Assembly: GCA_910573755.1 (NCBI GenBank) | Contig: CAJTBO010000001.1 | Span: forward strand, 248,001 to 312,000 | DNA length: 64,000 bases | Reading direction: 5' to 3' | Source: Lachnospiraceae bacterium | GTDB lineage: Bacteria; Bacillota; Clostridia; Lachnospirales; Lachnospiraceae | Shown here: positions 38,174-47,107 of the stretch, one piece after another | Layout: every line of letters begins with the position of its first letter | Numbering within the stretch: the first letter of the stretch is position 1 | The notes under the pieces: model-generated | Database searches by the model: none | The model's input: only the letters and a program-made list of their open reading frames with translations | What the model was told of the DNA's origin: nothing | Program-made: the position numbers and the translations under genes

Positions 38174-38204
38174 CTTATATCACATAATCAGGATGTTTGT
38201 TACA
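38174..38204 (-). promoter_or_regulatory. Candidate ECF or sigma-A promoter of the sigma/anti-sigma operon
   Basis: On the minus strand TGTAAC (38204-38199) is followed 19 bp later by TATAAG (38179-38174). TGTAAC-type -35 boxes are usual for ECF-dependent, autoregulated promoters. The same bases can also be read as a weak sigma-A promoter (TTGTAA, 18 bp, TATAAG). Confidence 0.45.
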
Positions 38205-38228
38205 ACATAAAATGAATTTCTCATTGAC

Positions 38229-38257
38229 TTTACATCTTCCTTTTTTGATAATATAAT
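38229..38257 (+). promoter_or_regulatory. Promoter of the ABC-class ATPase gene
   Basis: TTTACA (38229-38234) and TATAAT (38252-38257) are spaced by 17 bp, about 56 bp upstream of the start at 38314, which has AGGAG. Confidence 0.72.
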
Positions 38258-38313
38258 TTATCATATTGTTTTAGTTTCCATAAATATTTATATCATCAAA
38301 CAGGAGAATCATC

Positions 38314-40023
38314 ATGAACAAATCATCAGACTTAAGAAACCTGCTCATGCGGATCGATCACAGAGGTTATCCCGCCTATAAAGATACAAAGGGCAAATAT
38401 CAGTTTGACCAATATATTCTGTCCATAGACCATGTACAGGGGGATCCCTTTGCCTCTCCTTCCAAAGTAAGCCTTCTTATACCGGGACGCATCGCAGGCT
38501 TCGGAAAGGAATGTTATGAGACAAAGGAGCGCAGGATCGCCTTTCAGGACTATCTGCTTCGACGCATGTATCTGAAAGTAAAGGATTTTTCCTTTAAGGC
38601 AAAGGGCTCCGGCAAGAGCGGCCTGATCGGCATCAGCCGCCCGGGGCAGGAAATCTTAGAGCGCAGTGCCTGCAGTGTAAATCCGGCAAACGGAGATGTG
38701 GAAGTCCGTATGGAGATCGGCTTTCCTGCCAACGGACGTACCATCAACGCCGGGGAACTGATCAAAATCTTATTTGATTTTCTGCCGCTCTGTGTGCGCC
38801 AGACCCTGCTTGCCGCTTCCTGTCCGAAATCCTCCCTTGAAAAAGTACTTTTTCTGGCGGACGACCAGAAGGCGATCCGGGAAGCCCTGAAGGAACAGGG
38901 CCTTGTGGCATTTGTGGCAAACGGCGCCGTTCTTCCGAGAAAATCCGGCGTTTCTTCTCTTCCGATGAAAGAGGCTGTTCCTTTCCGGTCCCCGGTATCC
39001 ATGGAAGTAACATTTAATCTGCCGCACAGCGGCGCCCTTTCCGGCATGGGTATTAAAAAAGGCATTACTCTGATCGTAGGCGGCGGCTACCACGGAAAAT
39101 CCACCCTTTTAGAGGCATTGATGGCAGGCGTTTATAACCATATCGACGGAGACGGCAGGGAATATGTGATCACAGACAATACGGCGGTGAAACTCCGGGC
39201 GGAAGACGGCAGAAGTATTCAGAAGGCGGATATCTCCATGTTTATCCGCAACCTTCCGAACGGCAGGGATACGACTGCTTTTTACACGGAAGATGCCAGC
39301 GGCAGCACCTCTCAGGCGGCTAATACCATCGAAGCTATGGAAGCGGGCACAAAACTTTTCCTGATCGATGAGGATACCAGTGCTACGAACTTTATGATCC
39401 GGGACGATCTGATGCAGCGCGTTGTCAGCAGGGATGCGGAACCGATCATTCCTTTTATCGACAGGATCAGGGAACTTTACGATTCCTACGGTGTCTCCAC
39501 AATACTGGTGGCAGGAAGCTGCGGCTCTTACTTCCATAAATCCGACTGTATCGTCCAGATGAAAAAGTACAGCCCTGTCGAGATCACCTCTTTTGCCAAA
39601 AAGGAAGCGGAAAACTATCCTTATTCTACCGGAGATCTCCCCGCTGCCGCGGCTCCCGATTTTCGCAGGATCGTAAGGAGAGATGACGCTTTCGCAAGGG
39701 AAAACAGAATAAAAATGCGCACGGACGGAACAGACGGCTTCTCCATCAACAAGACAGAGGTGGACCTGCGCTATGTGGAACAGCTTGTGGACTCCGAACA
39801 GCTCACCGCCCTCGCCCATATGCTGAAGTCCATGAAGCTTCACGACTTTGACGGGAAAAAGACACTGCAGGAAGCAATCACAGGCATCTATAAGCGAATT
39901 GACACAAAGGGGTTTTCCGTGTTTGCAGGCGGAGAATATCTGCCCGGAAATCTCGCCATGCCCAGGCCGCAGGAACTGTATGCGGCGATCAACAGGTGCA
40001 GAGAATTGATCAAAATATCATAG
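38314..40023 (+). CDS. Predicted ATPase of the ABC class (PF09818-type)
   Basis: The 569-residue soluble protein has the characteristic Walker A GGGYHGKSTLLEAL at about residue 255 and a Walker B-like LFLIDEDTSATNFMIRD. The family motif SLPMKEAVPFRSP lies before the P-loop. It matches the PF09818 ABC_ATPase family, a stand-alone cytosolic ATPase with no membrane partner and no established biochemical role. The DEDTSATNF stretch resembles the ABC D-loop. It has its own promoter and terminator and is not in an operon. Confidence in the family is high; function remains open. Confidence 0.9.
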   Translation: MNKSSDLRNLLMRIDHRGYPAYKDTKGKYQFDQYILSIDHVQGDPFASPSKVSLLIPGRIAGFGKECYETKERRIAFQDYLLRRMYLKVKDFSFKAKGSGKSGLIGISRPGQEILERSACSVNPANGDVEVRMEIGFPANGRTINAGELIKILFDFLPLCVRQTLLAASCPKSSLEKVLFLADDQKAIREALKEQGLVAFVANGAVLPRKSGVSSLPMKEAVPFRSPVSMEVTFNLPHSGALSGMGIKKGITLIVGGGYHGKSTLLEALMAGVYNHIDGDGREYVITDNTAVKLRAEDGRSIQKADISMFIRNLPNGRDTTAFYTEDASGSTSQAANTIEAMEAGTKLFLIDEDTSATNFMIRDDLMQRVVSRDAEPIIPFIDRIRELYDSYGVSTILVAGSCGSYFHKSDCIVQMKKYSPVEITSFAKKEAENYPYSTGDLPAAAAPDFRRIVRRDDAFARENRIKMRTDGTDGFSINKTEVDLRYVEQLVDSEQLTALAHMLKSMKLHDFDGKKTLQEAITGIYKRIDTKGFSVFAGGEYLPGNLAMPRPQELYAAINRCRELIKIS

Positions 40024-40064
40024 GCTGGCGGTTGTACATTTCGCCGACAACTTTATACGGATAA

Positions 40065-40105
40065 ATCCCGGAATAAGCGTATCGTTACCTTATGCCGGGA
40101 TTTTC
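40065..40105 (+). terminator. Terminator of the ABC-class ATPase gene
   Basis: ATCCCGG-A-ATAAG (40065-40077) pairs with CTTAT-G-CCGGGAT (40089-40101), with one internal A/G mismatch, followed by TTTT. It lies 42 bp after the stop. Confidence 0.75.
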
Positions 40106-40213
40106 CGCGATCTCTTCAAGCGGCTTGTTTTTACTTATTTTTTGCATACTTGAGAAATTTTTATAAAAATAAAGTTTATCTTTACTTTAACAGGTAAAAG
40201 TGCTAAAGTGAAA

Positions 40214-40219
40214 TATAAT
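40214..40219 (+). promoter_or_regulatory. -10 box of the acyl-CoA synthetase gene without a clear -35
   Basis: TATAAT at 40214-40219 lies 27 bp upstream of the start. The expected -35 position reads CAGGTA, far from TTGACA. An imperfect dyad (ACTTTA ... TAAAGT with a 14-bp centre) spans that region, which suggests an activator-dependent promoter. Confidence 0.45.
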
Positions 40220-40246
40220 GTTATAAAATGCTGAAAGGATAAGGAA

Positions 40247-41881
40247 ATGCCAATTACAGAACTGTTAGAACAAAACTGCAAAATGTACGGAAACGACATC
40301 TGCCTTGTGGAGATCAACCCGGAAGTAAAGGACAAGCGCAGAGTGACGTGGAAGGAGTATGAACTGATCGAGCCCTCCCACGCACCCTACTACAGGCGTG
40401 AGATCACCTGGAACGTGTTTAACGAAAAAGCAAACCGCTTTGCCAACCTGCTTTTATCAAGGGGCATTACGCAGGGAGACAAGGTTGCCATCCTGCTGAT
40501 GAACTGTCTGGAATGGCTGCCGATCTATTTCGGTATTTTAAAGACCGGCGCTCTTGCCGTACCCCTGAACTTCCGCTACTCTTCCAGCGAGATTGAATAC
40601 TGTCTGGATCTGTCCGAATCCGATATCCTGATCTTCGGACCGGAATTTATCGGTCGTATCGAAGAAATCGCAGACCGTATCAGCACTAACCGGCTGTTGT
40701 TTTATTTCGGGGAAAACTGCCCCTCCTTTGCTGAGGATTACAACGTGCTGACGGCGGACTGCTCCAGTATTTCCCCGAATATCATGCTGACGGACAAGGA
40801 TGATGCCGCCATTTATTTTTCTTCCGGCACAACCGGTTTCCCGAAGGCCATTTTACATAATCATGAAAGCCTGATGCACTCCTGCAAAGTGGAACAGAAC
40901 CACCACGGCCAGGGCAGGAACGACGTTTTCCTCTGCATCCCGCCGCTCTACCATACCGGTGCAAAGATGCACTGGTTCGGCTCCCTGTTATCCGGCAGCA
41001 AAGCTGTCTTATTAAAGGGCACAAAGCCGGAATATATTTTAGATGCCGTGTCAAAAGAAAAATGTACGATCGTCTGGCTGCTTGTGCCCTGGGCACAGGA
41101 TATTCTGGAAGCTTTGGATTCCGGCAGACTGAAGATCGAAGATTACGAACTGTCCCAGTGGCGTCTGATGCATATCGGCGCACAGCCCGTCCCCCCCTCA
41201 CTGATCCGGCACTGGAAAGACTATTTTCCGGATCACTTATACGATACCAACTACGGCCTCAGCGAATCCATCGGACCGGGCGCCGTACATCTCGGTGTGG
41301 AAAATATTCATAAAGTCGGCGCCATCGGCATACCGGGCTATGGCTGGGAAACCAAGATCATAACTCCTGACGGCAGCCCGGTCGTTCAGGGAGACGTTGG
41401 CGAATTATGTGTCAAAGGTCCCGGCGTCATGACCTGCTATTATAATGACGAGAAAGCTACTGCGGAAGTTCTAAAAGAAGGCTGGCTTCTGACCGGCGAT
41501 ATGGCAAGGCAGGACGAAGACGGCTTTATTTATCTGGTAGACCGTAAAAAAGACGTTATCATCAGCGGCGGCGAGAATCTTTATCCCGTACAGATCGAAG
41601 ACTTCATCCGCACCCATAATGCCGTTCATGATGTGGCGGTAATCGGGCTTCCCGATAAGCGTTTGGGTGAGATCGCGGCAGCAATTATCGAGTTGAAACC
41701 GGATGCAACCTGCAGCGAAGAAGAGATGAACCTGTTCTGCACCGGCCTCCCCAGATATAAACGCCCCCGCAAGATCTTCTTTGACGATATTCCCAGGAAC
41801 CCCACCGGCAAGATCGAAAAACCGGTACTGCGCGAGCGGTATCAGGCAGACCGCCTGGTGGAAGCGGAGATCAATGCATAA
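40247..41881 (+). CDS. AMP-forming acyl-CoA synthetase/ligase
   Basis: The 544-residue adenylate-forming enzyme has the P-loop-like A3 motif IYFSSGTTGFPKAILH, A5 region YDTNYGLSESIGPG, A7 GWLLTGDMARQDEDGFIYLVDRKKDVIISGGENLYPVQIED, and the C-terminal catalytic Lys region RNPTGKIEKPVLRERY. It activates a carboxylate as acyl-AMP and transfers it to CoA. The specific acid is not clear; medium/long-chain or aryl acids are both possible. The start has AAGGATAAGGA. It is transcribed alone. Confidence 0.92.
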   Translation: MPITELLEQNCKMYGNDICLVEINPEVKDKRRVTWKEYELIEPSHAPYYRREITWNVFNEKANRFANLLLSRGITQGDKVAILLMNCLEWLPIYFGILKTGALAVPLNFRYSSSEIEYCLDLSESDILIFGPEFIGRIEEIADRISTNRLLFYFGENCPSFAEDYNVLTADCSSISPNIMLTDKDDAAIYFSSGTTGFPKAILHNHESLMHSCKVEQNHHGQGRNDVFLCIPPLYHTGAKMHWFGSLLSGSKAVLLKGTKPEYILDAVSKEKCTIVWLLVPWAQDILEALDSGRLKIEDYELSQWRLMHIGAQPVPPSLIRHWKDYFPDHLYDTNYGLSESIGPGAVHLGVENIHKVGAIGIPGYGWETKIITPDGSPVVQGDVGELCVKGPGVMTCYYNDEKATAEVLKEGWLLTGDMARQDEDGFIYLVDRKKDVIISGGENLYPVQIEDFIRTHNAVHDVAVIGLPDKRLGEIAAAIIELKPDATCSEEEMNLFCTGLPRYKRPRKIFFDDIPRNPTGKIEKPVLRERYQADRLVEAEINA

Positions 41882-41897
41882 AACAGGCAGCAAGCAG

Positions 41898-41939
41898 AGA
41901 GCTGCTGCAAAACATCAGGTTTTGCAACAGCTCTTTTTT
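41898..41939 (+). terminator. Terminator of the acyl-CoA synthetase gene
   Basis: AGAGCTG-C-TGCAAAAC (41898-41913) pairs with GTTTTGCA-A-CAGCTCT (41919-41934), with one internal mismatch and a 5-nt loop, ending in a run of six Ts (41934-41939). Confidence 0.92.
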
Positions 41940-42008
41940 ACACCATATTCTATTTCCGGATCAATATAATTTCACGCGTTGTAATATTTCATATCCTCTG
42001 TTTTCGGC

Positions 42009-42977
42009 TTACCCGAAATAATATTTTATTTTCTCAAAAAAATCTGATATAACAAAGCGGCTGTCAATATCATCATACACCCTGATCTGCCGGCTGGAAG
42101 TGCCGGAAAAGTCATATTCCCCGTCTTTCTTAACCCTGCACGGCGCATCCTCCATATGAAAATGTCCCAATGTATGATTCAGCATTAAACCCACTACCGG
42201 CGAATCACCAAGGCACCACAGCTCACCGGCAAAACTGGTAGCTGCCGCTCCGCGGGACATGGTCAGATACCGCCCGCCCAGCACGGTCGACGTATCCTCC
42301 ATAAGCCGCGCATGCTCTTCTGCAACACGCATTGTATTTTCCACAAGATACCTTCCCAAACCGCCGCATGGATACACATGATTCAGCAGTTCAAAAAAAC
42401 CGGCTTTCATCGTAATATAGACCGGTTTGGGAACCTGCCATAATTCCACATCTGACTGAAAAACCGCACTGGCTCCATGAATATCGCCAAGCAGATTATA
42501 TTCCCCGCCTCCCCGCGGATAGGCATCTCCTCCGATCCAGATCAGCGTGATCTTCCCCGCGATGCCAGGTTCCATCAAAAGAGCAGACGCAGCGTTGGTG
42601 ATCGCGCCGGTGCAGCAGACAAACAGCGGTCTGGGATCGTCTTTTATTGCCTCTTCAATAATAAAATGTGCCCCTTCGCTCTCAACAGGAGTATTTTCAT
42701 CCTCAAGTCCCGCATCTGCTCCATGCAGTACGCGCACTTCACCGGTAAGCCCCATCAGGCCCAGCACCTTTTCAATCTCCTCAAAACTTTTCCGCTCTGT
42801 CCCTGCATTGTTTACCCCGCCATAATGTTCTGATATAATTCCCCTCACATCAAAACGCGGCGTCATCAGCATATGAGCAATACAGTATTGATCATCCGCC
42901 TCATTATCCGCATCCGTGTCACATATAACGCGGAGCTGTTTATCCAACGGAAAGGGAAAGGGTTTTTCTTTCAGCAT
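42009..42977 (-). CDS. Nucleoside hydrolase-like protein (IUNH family)
   Basis: The product of about 322 residues starts MLKEKPFPFPLDKQLRVICDTDADNEADDQY. DTDADNEADD is a variant of the Asp-rich calcium and ribose-binding motif (DxDxxxDD) of inosine-uridine nucleoside hydrolases. LFVCCTGAITNAASALL and LIWIGGDAYPRGGGEYNLLGDIHGA match the downstream blocks. I chose ATG 42977 because GAGGTG lies about 7 nt upstream; the only longer start is a TTG overlapping the GH43 gene. The last gene of a sugar operon, it may cleave an N- or O-riboside or a glycoside-derived product; substrate unknown. Confidence 0.85.
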   Translation of the reverse strand: MLKEKPFPFPLDKQLRVICDTDADNEADDQYCIAHMLMTPRFDVRGIISEHYGGVNNAGTERKSFEEIEKVLGLMGLTGEVRVLHGADAGLEDENTPVESEGAHFIIEEAIKDDPRPLFVCCTGAITNAASALLMEPGIAGKITLIWIGGDAYPRGGGEYNLLGDIHGASAVFQSDVELWQVPKPVYITMKAGFFELLNHVYPCGGLGRYLVENTMRVAEEHARLMEDTSTVLGGRYLTMSRGAAATSFAGELWCLGDSPVVGLMLNHTLGHFHMEDAPCRVKKDGEYDFSGTSSRQIRVYDDIDSRFVISDFFEKIKYYFG

Positions 42978-42987
42978 TTTAAACACC

Positions 42988-44412
42988 TCACATAAATTCA
43001 ATCTCTTTCAGGCAGACACTTCCTTTGCCATGGTATACCAGATAAAGCGCATGTATGCCGTTTAAGGAAACAGGAGCAGTTATCTCCTGCCAATCATCTC
43101 CATGAACGCCAAAATCTGCCACCGCCAGACAATCTCCCTTTTCAGCATCATCGGAACGCATTTCAAAACTGCCTTCTCCGTCCCCCTTCAGCAGGAGTTT
43201 AATCCCCTTTACCTGATCCGCCTCAAAATACTTGAAGCCGATCGTCACGCCGTCTGTAATATTCCGTATGTATTGTTCCCGCCTCGCCTCTTCCGCAGTT
43301 GAAACATCTTCCCAGATGCAGGGAAAAACATCCGGGTCCGCATCACGATATAAAAGCATTCTCCGGCTGTCTTTGCAGGTCAGATGACAGGCATAGGCAG
43401 CCTGCCACACTCCCGCGGCAGGCAGAGCTCTGCCTGTCAAGCCGCTGCTGGTAACTTCAACCTGAGGAATGGTGCCGTCGGAAAGAATCCGGATCGGTTC
43501 CGCACAGCCTTGTCTCGAAAACTGCGTACACTGCGTATGGCGCTGATAAAAAATATAATATTGCCCGCCGACACAGACGATACCGCCATGATTGTTTCCC
43601 GGAAGGCAGACCGGATCTTTTTGCCCGTTAAGCCCAATGTCGGCATTTGAAACGATAACGCCGCCATAAGTGAACCCCTTTGTCGGTTCCTTACTGACAG
43701 CATAACACAATTCGTGGCACACTTCACTGGAATAAACAAGATAATACAAACCGTTTATTTTACGCATGGACGGCGCTTCATAATATCCATGGCCTTCAAA
43801 ACCGGTTCCTTCCGTATTGATATCACGCGGCAGGCAGACAACAGGCCCGCCTGTCACAGTCAGCATATCCTGTGCCAGTTCCACCGCCATACAGCCTAAG
43901 CTTACGCTGCCCCCCAGTTTGACCGCGATCGCTTCCGAGGTATAGCCATAATAAAGATAAATACGTCCGTCATCATCCACAAGAACCGATGGATCGTAAG
44001 GCATATATTCACGAAAAACCCTGCCGTCCGCATAATGCACATGTCCATAAAATTCAAAGGGACCGGCGGGGCTGCTGCTGACAGCCACGCCAAATTCAAG
44101 CTTCGTTCTTATGCAATAAAACAGATAATATCTTTTATCCGGCCCCTGCACAACGTCCGGTGCAAACAGTTCCAGCTTTCCGTCGCTGTTATGCGGATCC
44201 TGATCCTTCCTATAGGATACTCCCTCATAGCGCCAGTCGCTCAGATCATGCAAAGGGGCCGACCATACTACATAATCTTCCAGACAAAACCAGTTCCCGC
44301 CGGATCTGTCATGAGAACCGTATACATAAAGCCGTTCCTCAAAAATACGGGGTTCTCCATCCGGAACATACTCATATAAAGGTAAATATGGATTCGGGGA
44401 AATTCCTTTCAT
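42988..44412 (-). CDS. Glycoside hydrolase family 43 with C-terminal carbohydrate-binding-like domain
   Basis: The 474-residue protein lacks a signal peptide, so it is cytosolic. The five-bladed propeller shows GEPRIFEERLYVYGSHD, FAPDVVQGPDKRYYLFYC, the Asp region YMPYDPSVLVDDDGRIYLYYG and the general-acid Glu region EGHGYYEAPSMRKINGLYYLVYS. About 130 C-terminal residues (VTIGFKYFEADQVKGIKLLLKGDGEGSFEMR ... YHGKGSVCLKEIEFM) look like a CBM6-type beta-sandwich. GH43 members are beta-xylosidases or alpha-L-arabinofuranosidases. It should split oligosaccharides or glycosides imported by the upstream ABC system. Confidence 0.9.
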   Translation of the reverse strand: MKGISPNPYLPLYEYVPDGEPRIFEERLYVYGSHDRSGGNWFCLEDYVVWSAPLHDLSDWRYEGVSYRKDQDPHNSDGKLELFAPDVVQGPDKRYYLFYCIRTKLEFGVAVSSSPAGPFEFYGHVHYADGRVFREYMPYDPSVLVDDDGRIYLYYGYTSEAIAVKLGGSVSLGCMAVELAQDMLTVTGGPVVCLPRDINTEGTGFEGHGYYEAPSMRKINGLYYLVYSSEVCHELCYAVSKEPTKGFTYGGVIVSNADIGLNGQKDPVCLPGNNHGGIVCVGGQYYIFYQRHTQCTQFSRQGCAEPIRILSDGTIPQVEVTSSGLTGRALPAAGVWQAAYACHLTCKDSRRMLLYRDADPDVFPCIWEDVSTAEEARREQYIRNITDGVTIGFKYFEADQVKGIKLLLKGDGEGSFEMRSDDAEKGDCLAVADFGVHGDDWQEITAPVSLNGIHALYLVYHGKGSVCLKEIEFM

Positions 44413-44431
44413 TGCCTTCTCCTTTTCAAGC

Positions 44432-45955
44432 TTATTCTCCTGCGATAGCCAGGCGCATCACATTCGCCTGATCGATCTCAGATGCGTTTAATTCACCTGT
44501 CATATTGCCATTACTCATAACAAGGACACGGTCGCTGACAGATACAAGTTCCGGCATATCGGAAGAGATCATCACAATAGACATACCTTTGTTTGCCAGA
44601 TCATCCAGTATCTTATAAAAATCCGCTTTTGTCCCGACATCAATACCCTTTGTCGGCTCATCGATAAACAGAATATCGGGATTTTTCATCAGCCATTTCC
44701 CAAGAATGACTTTCTGCTGGTTTCCGCCGGACAGATTGGCTACCATGGAATTTACGGAAGGCGCTTTCACCCGCATATCCGTAAATTGTTTCATCACCTG
44801 CTCTTTTTCTGTCTTTTTATCAATAAACAGTTTCTTCGGCAGCCACGGAAGCGAGGGAAGGCTCGTATTATGCAGTATCGACATCGTATCAACAAAGCCT
44901 GTCAGTTTGCGTTCCTCCGTTACAAAGCCTATCCCGCTTGCGATCGCGTCCTTCGGAGACGTGATATTTACTTCTTTTCCGTTAATAAATACCGTCTTGG
45001 ATACCCCTTCTGTCAGCTTTCCGAAAATACCTTCCAGAATCTCGCTGCGGCCGGCTCCCACAAGGCCCCCGATACCAAGAATCTCCCCCTTCCGCAGTTT
45101 AAAACTTACATGATTTACAATATTCCGGTCACGGATCGTAGGATGCGGTACCACAAGGTCTTTGACTTCCATTACAACTTCTCCGGGCTCCCGCGGCGTC
45201 TTTACATACATATTTTCAATCTTACGCCCGATCATTGCCTGAATCAGTTCATCCCGGTTATTCCAGTCTTTTGTTTCTCTGGTCTCGATCACATTCCCGT
45301 CGCGGATCACCGTAACGCGGTCGCATATGCGGTAAATTTCCTCCATCTTATGAGAAATATAAATACAGGAAACGCCGTTTTTCTTTAAATCCACCAGAAA
45401 ATTCATCAATACATCTACTTCTTTATCAGTAAGCGCCGTAGTCGGCTCATCAAGAACCAGTATCTTCGGATTTGTAGAAATACCGCGCAGTATCGCAAGC
45501 ATCTGAAGCTGCCCGCTGTTTAATTTACGCACGACCGTTTTCGGGCCGGCTTCAATACCTACCATATCAAGCAGCTTCTGTGTATCATCGTACATCTTTT
45601 TATAATCCACGAACATATTTCCCGGCTGATTACCGACATAGATATTTTCCGCGATAGAGGAATCCAGAAAAGCGCTTACCTCCTGATAGATCATGGCAAT
45701 TCCCGTATTCCGCCCGTCGGCTACGGAATTAAATATCTGCTTTTTGCCTTCTAACCATACTTCGCCTTCATATTCCCTGCTTGTATAGGTTCCGCTCAGC
45801 ACTTTCATCAACGTAGATTTTCCTGCTCCGTTTTCTCCTACGATTCCTAGTATCTCTCCTTTTCTGAGATCGATCGACACATCATTCAATGCAACGACAC
45901 CGGGAAACTTTTTTGTGACATGGCGCATTTCAAGAATAATATCGTTCATTTTCAC
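44432..45955 (-). CDS. Sugar ABC transporter ATP-binding protein (XylG/MglA-type)
   Basis: The 507-residue tandem ATPase has a first NBD with [32 protein letters not shown] and ILVLDEPTTALTD. The second has [30 protein letters not shown] and ILFIDEPTKGIDVG. The second Walker A is degenerate, as in the whole family. It is the third gene of the binding protein-permease-ATPase-GH43-hydrolase operon, whose ligand is probably a pentose or pentoside given the GH43 partner. Confidence 0.94.
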   Translation of the reverse strand: MKMNDIILEMRHVTKKFPGVVALNDVSIDLRKGEILGIVGENGAGKSTLMKVLSGTYTSREYEGEVWLEGKKQIFNSVADGRNTGIAMIYQEVSAFLDSSIAENIYVGNQPGNMFVDYKKMYDDTQKLLDMVGIEAGPKTVVRKLNSGQLQMLAILRGISTNPKILVLDEPTTALTDKEVDVLMNFLVDLKKNGVSCIYISHKMEEIYRICDRVTVIRDGNVIETRETKDWNNRDELIQAMIGRKIENMYVKTPREPGEVVMEVKDLVVPHPTIRDRNIVNHVSFKLRKGEILGIGGLVGAGRSEILEGIFGKLTEGVSKTVFINGKEVNITSPKDAIASGIGFVTEERKLTGFVDTMSILHNTSLPSLPWLPKKLFIDKKTEKEQVMKQFTDMRVKAPSVNSMVANLSGGNQQKVILGKWLMKNPDILFIDEPTKGIDVGTKADFYKILDDLANKGMSIVMISSDMPELVSVSDRVLVMSNGNMTGELNASEIDQANVMRLAIAGE

Positions 45956-46014
45956 TCTAACCTCTCATTCTGCCGCCTCCGCGGCTTTCCAGTCAACAGG
46001 CCTCTTTTTTTCTC

Positions 46015-46980
46015 TTATGCTCTGCGGGCGCTCTTTTGACGGAAATAATCGATCAGCAACGCAATAACAAGGATCAGGCCGTACACAACGTTCTGCCAGT
46101 TTGTGGAAATCCCCATAACTACCAGCGCATTTGTGATAACCGCAAACAGCATGCATCCGAGAACAGAACCTACGATCGTCCCTGAACCGCCGCGCATCGC
46201 AGTACCGCCTATGATGACAGAAGACATGATTGTCAGAGATGTTCCCGCTCCCGCCGTAAGCTGCGCGCTGGAAAAACGCGAACAATACAGGATACCCGAA
46301 ACAGCCCCGAAAATGCCTACCAAAATAAAAAGTCCTGTGTGAATTCTTTTTACATTAATACCCGCAAGATTTGCCGCCTCTGTATTTCCCCCTACGGCAA
46401 GGATCTTTCGTCCGATCTTCATATGCTTCATAATAACATAGCCGATAACCGCCAGAACCAGCGCATAAATGACAGTGATCGTCACCTGTCCCGCCAGTCT
46501 TGTCTGGGCGATCGCTTTAAAAGAACCAGAAATACCGGGTATCGGATTGTTGTCTGTAATAACGGCGGATATGCCTTCTACGATATTGGATACCGCCAGC
46601 GTTGCGATAAAACCGGGCAGTTGAAAATAATCTACCAGCACTGCATTGCATACGCCCACAGCCGCACCGACAAGAATTCCCAGCAAAAGCGCAACAGGAA
46701 GCGGCATGCCGCTTGTCTCGGCCATCGCCGCGATAATTCCGCCCAGGGCCGTCGTCGCCGCGATCGACATATCCATACGTCCGGATGCCATCAGCATTGT
46801 CAGCGGAACGGCAAGAATAGTCGTATAACTTGTTGTCCTTAAAATATCAAACAGATTATTTGAATTCAGAAAAGCCGGATTTACTAAAGAAGCAATAATG
46901 ACTAAAATAATAAGAGGAAGCAATGCGCCCAGCTCCTTTACTTTCATAACGTCACTAAGTGATAATTTCTTATTCTTCAT
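46015..46980 (-). CDS. Sugar ABC transporter permease (RbsC/XylH-type)
   Basis: The 321-residue BPD_transp_2 permease has about eight to ten membrane helices. The family loops ILAVGGNTEAANLAGINV and SVIIGGTAMRGGSGTIVGSVLGCMLF are clear. The start at 46980 has an AGGAG ribosome site. It works with the ATPase 59 bp downstream and the binding protein upstream, from which it is separated by 127 bp holding a GC-rich hairpin. Confidence 0.93.
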   Translation of the reverse strand: MKNKKLSLSDVMKVKELGALLPLIILVIIASLVNPAFLNSNNLFDILRTTSYTTILAVPLTMLMASGRMDMSIAATTALGGIIAAMAETSGMPLPVALLLGILVGAAVGVCNAVLVDYFQLPGFIATLAVSNIVEGISAVITDNNPIPGISGSFKAIAQTRLAGQVTITVIYALVLAVIGYVIMKHMKIGRKILAVGGNTEAANLAGINVKRIHTGLFILVGIFGAVSGILYCSRFSSAQLTAGAGTSLTIMSSVIIGGTAMRGGSGTIVGSVLGCMLFAVITNALVVMGISTNWQNVVYGLILVIALLIDYFRQKSARRA

Positions 46981-47012
46981 AACAACAGATCTCCTCCTTC
47001 TGTGGTATAGCC

Positions 47013-47035
47013 GGGGCCGGCGTTATGCCCGCCCC
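47013..47035 (-). other. Intercistronic GC-rich hairpin between binding protein and permease genes
   Basis: GGGGCCGGC (47013-47021) pairs with GCCCGCCCC (47027-47035), with one internal mismatch and a 5-nt loop. No T-run follows on the minus strand, so an mRNA-protecting role for the upstream binding-protein message is likelier than termination. It mirrors the hairpin at 15239-15264 in the other sugar operon. Confidence 0.55.
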
Positions 47036-47107
47036 CGTTGCGGTTCCTGCCTGATTTTATCCCTGCAGGCTCCTTCCCTGTACTCTTCCGCTTAATTACC
47101 AATTTGC

